NCBI GenBank assembly: GCA_020137815.1
Contig: CM035354.1
Coordinates: 682,001-746,000, forward strand
DNA length: 64,000 nucleotides
Reading direction: 5' to 3'
DNA from: Hormiphora californensis
Lineage: Eukaryota; Ctenophora; Tentaculata; Cydippida; Pleurobrachiidae
The position numbers were made by a program, and so were the translations under genes. Positions 54,797 through 64,000 of this stretch are shown one piece after another. Every line of letters starts with the position of its first letter. Positions within the stretch are counted from its first letter, which is position 1. The notes beneath the pieces were generated by a model. That model worked only from the letters and a program-made list of their open reading frames with translations, was not told the DNA's origin and made no database searches.

Positions 54797-57700
54797 GATT
54801 TACCTAATGCCATTTAGAATTCCCACTGCAGTAGTTCTAATGTAGGTCGGATAATACTCCGGAGCGTAAATCCACAGTGCAGCGTTGAAGATACAATAAA
54901 GAGTCAACATGATAAATAGCTCCAGATATATCACAATGCTGCTAATACAGTAGAGAAGTAATAGTGTTATCACCAAACCTCCGATAGTGCTGTAATAGAA
55001 GGTAGGCAGCCGACCTATCAGGTCTGCTGACCATGGTCCTATTATGTAACCAGGAATGGATGCTAACGTCACCACCATGAAGAATAGGTACTCTGCCTGT
55101 GGGAGGGAAGTGGATTAGGGATATGCCTGGGGGAGGGAAGTGGGTTAGGGATATGCCCGGAGGGAAGTGAGTTAGGGATATGTAGTTAGTGATGTATAAT
55201 GGGGGAGGCGTGAGGGAAGTGGGTTAGAGATATATGAGGTATCAGAAGGCAGGAGTGCTTCACTGCTTCACTATTTAACTGAACCGGAAAAGCTTAGAAC
55301 ACTTAGCTCTACATAATGGGGTAAGCTGTACTGTTGAGATAACGCCAACATATAACGGGTGACAACTAAAAATCTGGACAATTTTCTGTGAGCTCTAGCG
55401 CCGTCTCTGTTTGAGATACAGCTTCAGGACAGTGATAGAACGATTTTTCAGACAATTTTGAATCAGAATAACACAACGGGATAGACTGAAAAGTTCATTT
55501 TCATTGCGATATCGCATCATTTCCTCTTGCCCCACCAAAGCATGTATTACGTGAAAATTATACACTTTTCTAGCACGTCTAGCGCCTGTTCTTTTTGAGA
55601 TACAGCTTCGGGGCAGCAATAGAATGATTTTCCAGACAATTTTGAACGAAATTAACTTTGTTTCACACTCCGTTAATCTCAATTCTGATCACAGAATCAT
55701 CTGTAACAAACCTTTCAAATCGTAGTTTACAGGTAATTTGAGAAATCGCCATTTTGACGATCTCTCGAAACATTTATGACGTGGAAAACCAACTTCCTGA
55801 TGAGCTAAAATGTTGAAACTTGGCAGTTATGTTGGTTATGGCATGAACTACCAGACTTCCAATTTTGAGAATTCTATTTCATCGGGAAGGTTGTTTCTGA
55901 TCACATAGAAATCTCAAATCTCCGTACTACATGCTTTGGTGGGTCAAGAGGAAATGATGCGATATGGCAATGAAAGTGAACTTTTTAGTCTTTCCCGTTA
56001 TGTTATTCTGATTCAAAATTGTCTGAAAAATCGTTCTATCACTGTCCTGAAGCTGTATCTCAAACAGAGACGGCGCTAGAGCTCACAGAAAATTGTCCAG
56101 ATTTTTAGTTGTCACCCGTTATAATAATTACCCTCCTCCCTCTACACACTCACTGTGTCCCAACTCAGTTTTTCTTTGTCTCCCTATAACCCTTCCAGCT
56201 TAAATTTACCTTGGTATAGTTGATACACCCCTCCCTTCAGTAGTTACCTTGGTATAGTTGATACACCCCTCCCTTCCAGCTTGAATTTACCTTGGTATAG
56301 TTGATACATCCCTCCCTAGTTACCTTGGTATAGTTGATACACCCCTCCCTTCCAGCTTGAATTTACCTTGGTATAGTTGATACATCCCTCCCTAGTTACC
56401 TTGGTATAGTTGATACACCCCTCCCTAGTTACCTTGGTATAGTTGATACACCCCTCTACTGAATCGGTTACATAGATGACATCGAACCACTCCGACATAT
56501 AGCAGTACCCGTAGGACATCATATCAGGGATGAGGAATATAGCTCCATAAGATGTGTACATGTTACAAAGGAACAAGATCTGTATCACAAAGGACGTCCT
56601 AGCAGGGAGGTTAGTTTGAGAAGGGATATATCCAAAGATTTTTTGTGGGAGGCAGGAACGCCGAACGGGGTAGGGATTTTTTATTTGAGAGATAGATACA
56701 GTACGGATTGTGGGACTAGGCCAGAGAAATTTCAAGAAAAAAAAACGAATAAAAAGGAGGAATATGATTGAAGGATGCCTATGACCCGTATAATTCAGCA
56801 ACCCAGGTGTGTTACCTCAAGCCCCCCCCCCTCGTTACCTCGTGTAGGGTTGTTTGAAGACTGCAGAGTACTCCCCGCATGTTACTTGACCTGCCACCAG
56901 TCTCCCCTCAGATAACTCACTCTTATTCTGTTGGGCCATCTTCTCCAGAACCTCCCTAGCCTTATCTTCCTCTCCTAAACGGGTTACCATGTTACTATGA
57001 CAACCATGTTACTATGACGACAATCTCACAGTGAGATAATGAGGCAGAGAGCATTTTTTTTCGTGTTTCATCGTGCTGGTCTAAACATACCGTTCAATAC
57101 AAGGTAGCGGGGTGACTCATCACTTACCATTGAGTACAAGGTAGCGGGGTGACTCATCGCAAAAGTGAAGCAGGATCAATGTTAGATAACAGGGAATGAC
57201 CGTTGCAAAGATAACATATCTCCATCCCTCGTGTCTGTCCATAAGAAAGAAGGCCAGGGCACATTCGTACAGCCCTCCCGCGATCCACATTATGTTGAGA
57301 AGGAGGTTCGTTAGGGCTCGCTTTTCTTTCGGGACCATCTCTTGGGCATACACAACTGAAACTCCGTAACTTGCACCAATGCCCCCACCTGGAGATTGAA
57401 ACGATTGGTAATGGGAACGGGAATAAAAAGGAACTATTGAAGGTGAAACTAACAAAAAAGGTGTGTACAATCTCACCTGTGAATGATCGGCAAATGATAA
57501 AGAATACGTATGATTTAGCAAATCCAGAGAGTGTCCCCGATATACAGATAACATAGTACGCGGCAAGAAGCAAGGGCCACCTCCCCAATTTGTCTGCCAC
57601 TTTCCCTGCTACAATGCTACCCACGGCATACCAGAAGAATACACAAGCGGGAATGAGAGCCATCTCGAGAGTGGACAGATCCCACTCACAGACCAACATT

Positions 57701-58053
57701 TCTGGAAATGTGTGAATTAATTGAATCAAGTTATTAATTGAATCTAGTTATTTAATTAGTTAATTGATTAGTTAACTGGTTCAGCTATACTTACTGATTA
57801 TAATGGATGAAAGCCAGATTTCACTTGAATCAGCGAAAGACATGAGTCCCATGACAAAGATTACTTTGTACTGATAAGGACCGAACCCTATCTCTTGTAT
57901 ACACTCGCTCACTTCTATTTCATTACCACCATAAGATGGTGGTGGTGGTGGTGGGGGTGGTGATGAGGTGCTGCCCCCTACCACAATCTCTTCCTCCTCT
58001 CCGGCAGGGGAGGTTTTGACCTTGGCACGCTTCCAAAACTTCCACTTCACCAT
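54446..58053 (-). CDS. SVOP/SV2-like major facilitator transporter, complete
   Basis: Seven exons join in perfect phase to 531 codons plus stop: 57795-58053, 57477-57701, 57128-57388, 56839-56974, 56433-56598, 54804-55096 and 54446-54701. SVOP and SV2 are 12-helix MFS transporters of vesicle membranes related to organic-ion carriers, and SVOP is about 550 residues. The N-terminus has a proline run and then ECIQEIGFGPYQYKVIF, typical of the family. The loop 2-3 motif is DKLGRWP, followed by RSFTGGGIGASYGV and YAQEMVPKEKRA. The second half has ADLIGRLPTFY, and YAPEYYPTYIRTTAVG before the last helices. The insert between halves contains SEWFDVIYVTDSVEGC. The substrate cannot be told. Exon ends at 57128 and 56433 lie in tandem duplications. 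Confidence 0.93.
54755..54793. repeat. (GA)n microsatellite in SVOP-like intron 6
   Basis: About 19 GA units lie between the acceptor of the last exon (54702) and the donor of exon 6 (54803). The intron is only about 100 bp, so the repeat makes up over a third of it and sits close to the donor. Confidence 0.9.
55351..56123. mobile_element. 770-bp foldback element in SVOP-like intron 5
   Basis: The two arms, about 55351-55550 and 55928-56123, are inverted copies of about 195 bp with few differences. Ends are TATAACGGGTGACAACTAAA and its inverse. Matching inner words include TCTGTGAGCTCTAGCGCCGT and CATCATTTCCTCTTG. The middle (about 55560-55680) contains another partial copy of the arm (GAGATACAGCTTC, CCAGACAATTTTGAA). 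There is no transposase. TA flanks would fit a mariner-type or other TIR element. Confidence 0.88.
56208..56449 (-). repeat. Seven tandem copies of an exon end plus splice donor
   Basis: Read on the minus strand, the last bases of SVOP-like exon 5 (GTATCAACTATACCAAG) and its donor GTAACT or GTAAAT recur seven times at intervals of about 33-43 bp, beginning with the true exon end. The spacers are GAGGGATG or GGAAGGGAGGGGT variants. Each copy has an intact donor-like site, so seven alternative 5' splice sites follow each other. Several frames through the repeat stay open (EGCINYTKVTREGCINYTK). Confidence 0.88.
57091..57165 (-). repeat. Tandem duplication of exon 3 end and donor in the SVOP-like gene
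   Basis: The string ACAAGGTAGCGGGGTGACTC with ATCACTTACCATTGAGT is present at the true end of exon 3 and again about 36 bp further into the intron (CTTACCGTTCAATACAAGGT). The second copy also offers a GTAAG-type donor. It is the same kind of event as in exon 5. Confidence 0.8.
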
Positions 58054-58634
58054 GACTTGTTTTGTTCAAACCCGGGGGTCGAGCAAGCTGCAATCACCGA
58101 CTAATTACTATCTACTACTGGCTGATCACTGTATGATAGTATTGATATCTAAATATATGTGTGTGGATGATTCTGGATCTATATCTAGATCTGTGTGGGA
58201 CGATATTGTATCCAATGAAGAGGAGACTGAAGGGCTGGATCCAGTATATCAAAGTATATCAGATGTTTCAGAGATACCTAGAAGCAAACAAAACTAAAAA
58301 TATGTGTAGAGTGTGGGTGTGGAATTCAATTGGCTTACACAATACTTACGCTGCTTCACCCGGTGTTATCCAAAATGATGTATTTTGCAGCAATATTGTA
58401 CTCAATATTGTCCCATCTTAAAAACGGTCGTGCTGGCCCCTTTCTTATCAATAAATCTGTCCCCTCGCCTTAGGAATGGGGTATAATACCCTCAACCCCT
58501 TTCTCTCTAGCCAGTTCACTCCCTTTCCATCTTTCTAACCAAGTCACCTCACTCCCTCTTTCTAGCCAATTCACCTCGCTTCCTCTTTTTAACCTAGTCA
58601 CCTCTCTTTCTAACCAAGTCATCTCGCTTTAGGC
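58054..58634. promoter_or_regulatory. Divergent promoter region between SVOP-like and FBF1-like genes
   Basis: The two start codons face away from each other across about 580 bp, so a shared bidirectional promoter is likely. From about 58495 to 58632 there is a pyrimidine-rich repeat of about 33 bp (CTTTCTAACCAAGTCACCTC and CTTTCTAGCCAATTCACCTC variants) ending in TTTAG just before GCATGG of the FBF1-like start. That repeat may act as a polypyrimidine tract of an upstream intron, meaning the true first exon could be non-coding and further left. No TATA box stands out. Confidence 0.5.
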
Positions 58635-60865
58635 ATGGGGGACAGTTGGGATGAAACAAGTCTTGAAGTCAGTGAGGCTGTATCCCGAACTGATGACATG
58701 GATGCGGATCTGTTCGGGAGTCTCTCTCCAAAGAAGGGACCCTCCTTGCTACAAGCCATGAAAAATAAAACAGGAAAAGGAATATTTGACGAACAGGAAG
58801 TGAAACCCAAACCCGCCACAGCAGCTGCAGCAGTTGTCCGAAATACCCCGGCACCAGCAAAACCGGCCGTTAAAACTCCAAAATCTCCGGATGATGATCT
58901 GTTGGCAGATTTGTTGAGTGAAAGTGATTACTCTGAAATTTCGAACAGAAAGCCACCATCCAAAACACCCCCATCCAAAACGCCTGCTGCTGTTTCGACT
59001 CCTCCTGCCAAATTCAACCCAGTCTCTACACCCCCTGTAGGCCGGGCCAGGGATGGTGGAGGTGGGACTACCCCTAATAGAGGTGGGGGTGGTGGGGGAA
59101 CCCCAAACCGACCTGGAGGGAAACCCCAGGATAAAGGATTGTTTGATGATGATGATGATCTGTCGGGTATGTTGGACTCAGAACCCATTGCTCCTCCATC
59201 CAGAACTGGACGAAACAACAAACTTGCACCTGCTGCTGGGAACAGTAAACCTGCCAGCGCACCGAGCAACAACAAACCTGCCAGCGCACCAGGCAACAAC
59301 AAGTTTAGTGACCTACTTAGCAGGACGAGCCTTATGAAGGAGAATCGTAGGCAAGTACATCCGTAAGACCCCATCAACAGCGCCCGTACCCCCAAAGGTT
59401 CAACCAGCTCAGCTCACCCCCGTGGTACGCCCGGGAGGGATGGTGGAGTGGATGATCCCACGATACACCTGGGGGTGTTAGGGAACCCCAAACCGCCTGG
59501 AGGTGACCCCATGATACGTTTTTGTGCAAGAATCTGTCGGGTATCGTGATCTAGAACATTGCTCCTCCCCCCGTCACTGTCGAAACTGAAACCGCCCCCT
59601 GCCGACACCTTCAAAAACCCCAGTCCCTCCCCTTCAAACAGAAACCCCAGTTCCCTCCACCCACAAGCTGGACCCTATTACGACATCCCTTCTAATGAAG
59701 GAAACCATCCATGTGAGGGCAAGTCACGGCCCGAGGATGGACGATGGCATTCAGCAAGCAGACCCGCCAGTACCCCCAAACGTTACAAGCCTCAGGCCCC
59801 CAGTACCCCACAAAACGGTAACAGACCTCGGGTTACGTGGCTTGTGTGGAGGAATTTGGACTGATAGCATCGATTAACACCCAAGTAACTCTTCCCTTGT
59901 TAACAGATTGTTGCCAGTTTTCTAACAGCCTACGTGTTACAGTTGCATTGGAACTACCACAGTTGTTCCATGCTCGACCCTTTTTCCGCGTGCTCCACAA
60001 AACAAGTAGTTTAATGCAATAAATCGGTTGCCCCCCCCCCCATTTCTAAACTGAGACCCCCAGTTTCTTTAGCTCGGGCGGTGGAGGGCGCTCAAGAAGG
60101 GGCCTCAACAGTGGTACACCGGCCAGTAGACCCCGCCCGGAGGACACCTTTAACGCCCTGTTAGGGGATGATGATATGGAGATGGGTGTTCGTACCCCAC
60201 CTGCAACTAACAATAACCCGCCAGAGACATTGATATCTTCAGGTAGATAATAGTTATACCCGATATGTGTATCATTGTATCATGACGTATGGTACAATTT
60301 GTTGAATGAATTATGCTCGCAATGATTGTGCTGATAATGTGGCACACTTCTCCTAACACACTCTTAACATCCTCCTAACACCCCTTCACACCCTCTTAAC
60401 ACCCTCCTAACACCCTCCTCCTCCTGACACAAACACTGTTATAGGGTTGATAACAAGCCCACCACACCCTCCTAACACCCCCTCCTGTTACAGGGTTGAT
60501 AACAAGCCTACCACACCAGCAGCAAGAAGTTTACCTGGCGAGGATAGTTTCAGGTAATTAGCAGCTCTACTAATTAGCAGCTCTACTAATTATCTCCTAC
60601 TACTAAACATGTTAATTACTACTACAGAATACAGTATATTATAGTACTCTGTATTACTAATCATCTACATACTAATATGATAGTTCTTGTGTTTATTGGA
60701 CAAGTTAGACTCGCTGGATATTATTGGATGAAACCAGATATTTCGGTGTTTAACACCATCATCAGTAGTAGCTAAAAATAGAACATATTAGGAATAGGAA
60801 TCAAAATCGAAATTCATATCAAAACAATCACGTACTCTCTATCTCTCTCACTCTCACTCTCTATA

Positions 60866-60909
<44 letters not shown>

Positions 60910-63900
60910 TCTCACTCTCACTCACTCACTCTCTCTACCCAACTCACAAACTCTATCTCTCACTCTCTCCCCCTCTCTCTCACTCATTCTCACATCGGAT
61001 CAGATATACATAAATTCAGATTGTACTATACACAGAGCTATGACGAGTACTCTAGGACTTATCAACTATTACTGACTAGGAAGCCTAGAGCACTCTCACA
61101 CTCTTTCTTGTTGTTCAGAGTAGGTTTCAGTTGTTGTATGAAATCAGCTTCACTAATCTTTCTCTGTATAGTTCTCGAAAGATTCGATTTCAGTATTTCC
61201 AAACTTAAAATAGGGGTACTACCCTCGTGTGTCTCTTTATAGTGTGTCGCAAATGCGTTGTTCTGGTATGATGTTGATGTGGGGTTGATCGCCGCCCGCC
61301 GATGTTCTAGCATCCGGTCATGTATTGGGCGTGCGGTCTCACCCACATAGAACTCTTGGCATAGCTCGCACTTAACTCTATACACAACACCCTTTATTCT
61401 GCAATCATACTTGTCACTGGTGATCAAAGGACAGACAATACATTTTGTGAGAGTACAGACAGGGCGGTCGTGGGGACGTGAGCTACAAAATATGTCACCT
61501 AGTTTAGTACCAGGTGTGAGGACAAGACGTACAGGTAGTTTATGAGTGTGAATAAATGACTTGATATGATCAGTGAAACTATCATTGATGAAGGGGAGTG
61601 TGAGAGAGACAGTGTCAGTGTTGTTGTGTTTAGTGTTACTTACTCTCGTCCGGGACAGTGCTCTGGGGTCTTTGTAACCATTGTTGATGAGTAGGTGGTC
61701 TATAACTCTCCACGATTCCTCTGCTAATTCAGGTGTAGATGACGTCACCCGTGCAGTTTTGTAGAATTGCTTGACAGTCTGCACTTTGGTAGATGTGGAG
61801 TGGTGGCTGCTGTTGTGCAGGGTAATGGGCTTCTTTTGTGGTTTCCTGTAGAAACGGTGTTCTAGCTGCCCCTCTTCGTTTACACGTAGTTCGGCGTCTA
61901 GAAACGCGGTCCACTTTGAAGGTTCCATCGGGTAATCCACTTCCCACTTCAGTAATCCGTCCGGGTCTTGTTCAGAGATCCTCTAATATGTATTATGTAC
62001 TAATATCCAATCTATCCCAATCTCATCTCCCCAGCAGGCCAGGCGTCTCCACAGCCCGCAGCGTTGCAAGTGAGGACATATTCGGGGGAGCATTAGAGAA
62101 ACCCAGAACTCCCCAAAAGAGGCCCTCTGTCCAAGAGGATGATGATATCTTTAGGGTGGATAATAACAAACCATCACCCGCACTGGCTGACATGTTTAGG
62201 TAACTAGGTGTAACTAGGTGTAACTAGGTGTAACTAGGTGTGTTAATTAGCTATTGTTGATATTAAATATTAATATCATGTCCCCCTCCTAGAGCGACTG
62301 CAACCCCTGAGCGTGTTTCTACACCTCCCCAGGCGAGACCCCAAACCCAGGACCGACCACACACCCAGGCTGGTGAGTCAGAGAATTGGCCTGACAGAGT
62401 TAGAGTGTGTGTTCTATTAAACTGCAGTATATCTGTGTGTGCTGTTCACGATGGATTGAAAGCATTCTTGATCAACACAGTTCTTGTAGTATCACACAGT
62501 GCTTGTCTCGTGACATGCTGCACCACAACACGTCAATATGACATGTCACAAACACTCTCTCCTTCTCTTACTATCCTCTCTTTCTTGTCAGGTGGCGGTG
62601 ACCTGCCTTCAAGTCGTCCTCCCTCCGCTGGGAGGAGAGCCAACACCGCTCCAAGGTAAAAACTTTAACATGTGTGTTTACTGTTTAGTAGAGTAAGACA
62701 CTACTTTGTATTTCGACACATCACATATTGTGGTTCACAGCAACTCTCAACTCAGGTCCACTGCGGGAGGTGATGGAGTGCTGACACCACAACGCAGAAA
62801 TTCTGAATCCGACAGTATTTTCGGTGACGACACACCTGTGAACAAGACATCGTTGCCATGGGAACAACCAGCGGTAGCAACGCCCCCCACAACCAACCAA
62901 CAGGTATGGAAGGCGCGGTGTGGGTGGTCTGTGGAAAGTAGCGTTGTCAGCACTGTATCGATCCGTGCGCGCGACAGTGGCTGGATATTCAAACCTGCCG
63001 CAGGTGGTTGAATCCCTTACTCAACATCATAACAAGCCGCAGGTGGTTAAACAGAAAAACTGCAGTGACAGTCACGGCCGCACGGCGCACAGTGACAAAA
63101 ACCAATAATTTGGCCAAAAACACAAAATCATGAACAATTAATTAACAGCCATCATTCTAGATAGTTTCCGGGGGTGAGACGACCAGAAATCCTGTCCTTG
63201 AGTTGAGAGTGGCCGACCTGGAAAAACAGAAGAAACAACTCGAGGAGGATCTGGAAGATTTACGGAAGAAATCTGCAGAGGAGGAAGGGAAGTTGTTGAA
63301 AGATAAGAATGAACTGAGAGAAAAGTTGGAGAGAGTTGAGGGCTCTCTATCTGATCGAGACTCAGAAATCGAAAATCTCCGAAAAAGGTAATGAATTGAG
63401 CCACTGAGTAGATGGGTAGTTCTTGTCTCTGAACATGGGTTGAAAATATGTCGTTTCAGTCTACTCTGTTTATTATGACCTGGCTCTGCTTACAAGTCCC
63501 TAGTAACATATGTAGAGTCAGGCGATAGAGAAGTTAAATGAATTCATTATTCATTCGATGTCACTATCAGCCGTGTTAAGTTTCTTGGGTCAGGCCAATG
63601 CTGAATGCTCTGACTGAAAATATGAGTTATGTGAAATCATGTGGCCACGGGCCAGAATTATATGACATATCATTAGGTTATCTTACTCCCAACGAAAACG
63701 GAAATAATATGGCCACGCAACTGCAATTCCTCGTACTATTTCAGTTTGAAGACGGCTGAGTCTGAGTTACGTGATGTTGAGGACCGTGTAGCGACTAAAC
63801 ACCGTACCGAGTTAGACCAACAGGCCAAGAGACATTCTGAAACGATAGACAGGTTGAACTTGATCATATCGGAGAAGGAAAATATCATACAAACAGAGAT

Positions 63901-63918
63901 ACGGGGTGCCAGTAAACG
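58635..63918 (+). CDS. FBF1 (Fas-binding factor 1/Albatross)-like centriolar protein, 5' part
   Basis: FBF1 is a coiled-coil protein of centriole distal appendages (transition fibres) needed for ciliary gating. The first coding exon (58635-59350) carries DMDADLFGSLSPKKGPSLL, GLFDDDDDLSGML and KFSDLLSRTSL, in the order of acidic FD/LL motifs in FBF1. Further exons are 60073-60242 (EDTFNALLGDDDMEMG), perhaps about 60498-60553, about 62035-62199 (SVASEDIFGGALEKP), 62293-62372, 62592-62655, 62741-62903 (SESDSIFGDDTP), 63161-63387 and 63745-63918. The last two begin the coiled coil (LEKQKKQLEEDLEDLRKK). Most phases join. The link into the 60.5-kb exon does not, and is unresolved. The gene continues past 64000. 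Homology is by motif order, so moderately sure. Confidence 0.7.
59351..60072 (+). other. FBF1-like intron 1: GC donor and decayed duplicate of exon 1
   Basis: The exon end CGTAG|GCAAGTAC offers a GC-AG intron. It joins in phase to the exon at 60073. The intron begins with a worn copy of the second half of exon 1: GGGAACCCCAAACCGCCTGG near 59471 against GGGAACCCCAAACCGACCTG near 59096, ATCTGTCGGGTA near 59530 against 59158, and CATTGCTCCTCC in both. Frames through the copy are broken, so it is not coding in its present form. Confidence 0.65.
60661..61982 (-). mobile_element. Penelope-like element, RT end plus GIY-YIG endonuclease, 5' truncated
   Basis: An open frame of 292 codons (61062-61940), extended upstream in the same frame to about 61982 (DPDGLLKWEVDYP), reads FLDAELRVNEEGQLEHRFYR then KPQKKPITLH, the end of a Penelope RT. 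KCIVCPLI, VKCELCQEFYVGETARPIHD and RMLEHRRAAI follow; this is the Cys-rich linker and GIY-YIG nuclease that make Penelope-like elements distinct. EADFIQQLKPTLNNKKE closes it. The long unbroken frame suggests a young copy. The core RT motifs are missing through 5' truncation. The left part holds a CT microsatellite (about 60838-60985) and a hammerhead-like motif. It lies in an FBF1-like intron, on the opposite strand. Confidence 0.92.
60741..60765 (-). ncRNA. Hammerhead-ribozyme-like core in the Penelope-like terminus
   Basis: The minus strand reads CTGATGA, a perfect small hairpin GGTGT-TAA-ACACC, then GAAA. This is the hammerhead core order (CUGAUGA, stem II, GAAA). After it ATAT...ATAT C could form stem III with a cleavable C. 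Penelope-like elements are known to carry hammerhead motifs in their terminal repeats. Stem I is weak here: ACTA before the core does not pair well with CAGC after the cut site. It may be inactive. Confidence 0.5.
62200..62241 (+). repeat. Tandem 11-bp repeat at an FBF1-like splice donor
   Basis: TAACTAGGTG is repeated four times directly after the exon end TTTAG|GTAACT. Each unit recreates TAG|GTGTAACT, a donor-like string. This resembles the larger donor duplications in the neighbouring SVOP-like gene. Confidence 0.8.
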
Positions 63919-64000
63919 GTAAGTATTTGGGTTATAGTGGTGACTGGGGTGACTATTTCTAATTTTACTTACTGGAGGAAGTTTCATTACTACTAAAACA

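Overview
This is eukaryotic, animal-type DNA. Genes have GT-AG introns, many about 100-300 bases, there are long (GA)n/(CT)n microsatellites and dense transposon debris, and the recognisable genes are metazoan: PRDM9-like, CELF, LUC7L3-like, eIF1, PPT1, an SVOP-like transporter and an FBF1-like centriolar protein. The small introns and tight packing would fit an early-branching invertebrate with a compact genome such as a demosponge. That is inference; nothing here fixes the species.

Region 1 (1 to about 26.2 kb) is a minus-strand tandem array of one gene family with a period of about 4.3-6.3 kb. Start exons lie at about 163, 6448, 11231, 16231 and 20484, and a further, badly degraded unit reaches 25.8 kb. 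Read across copies, the product has a KRAB-like N-terminal exon, acidic and coiled-coil exons, a C..C/HG zinc-knuckle segment, a PR/SET domain of PRDM7/9 type ending in a YGDEY motif, and a C-terminal run of C2H2 zinc fingers. This is the full PRDM9 architecture. The copies differ in finger residues, one copy has lost its SET exons to a 3-kb foreign block, one has its finger exon split by a 2-kb insertion, and several copies carry private MITE-like insertions. Base-level noise rises strongly from about 18.6 to 26.2 kb.

Region 2 (26.4-34.5 kb) starts with an irregular GA/CT tract, then the 3' half of a plus-strand CELF gene (linker and RRM3). The exons for RRM1 and RRM2 are not upstream in this window. 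Microsatellites, a Cys-codon minisatellite and two small TIR elements follow.

Region 3 (34.5-40.2 kb) holds three close minus-strand housekeeping genes: PPT1-like, eIF1 and LUC7L3-like. The middle of LUC7L3 is lost in a stretch of homopolymer-inflated sequence.

Region 4 (40.2-54.4 kb) is repeat-rich: LINE fragments on both strands, GA tracts, a second homopolymer-inflated block, a proline-rich coding stretch of unknown identity, a 21-bp minisatellite, an orphan CELF-RRM1-like exon on the minus strand, and a GC-rich hairpin-bearing repeat family.

Region 5 (54.4-64.0 kb) holds a divergent gene pair: a complete seven-exon SVOP-like transporter (531 codons, minus) and an FBF1-like gene (plus, running off the right edge). 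The first carries a 770-bp foldback element in an intron, the second a Penelope-like element with a GIY-YIG endonuclease. Several splice donors in these two genes lie inside short tandem duplications, the most distinctive local structure outside the PRDM9-like array.
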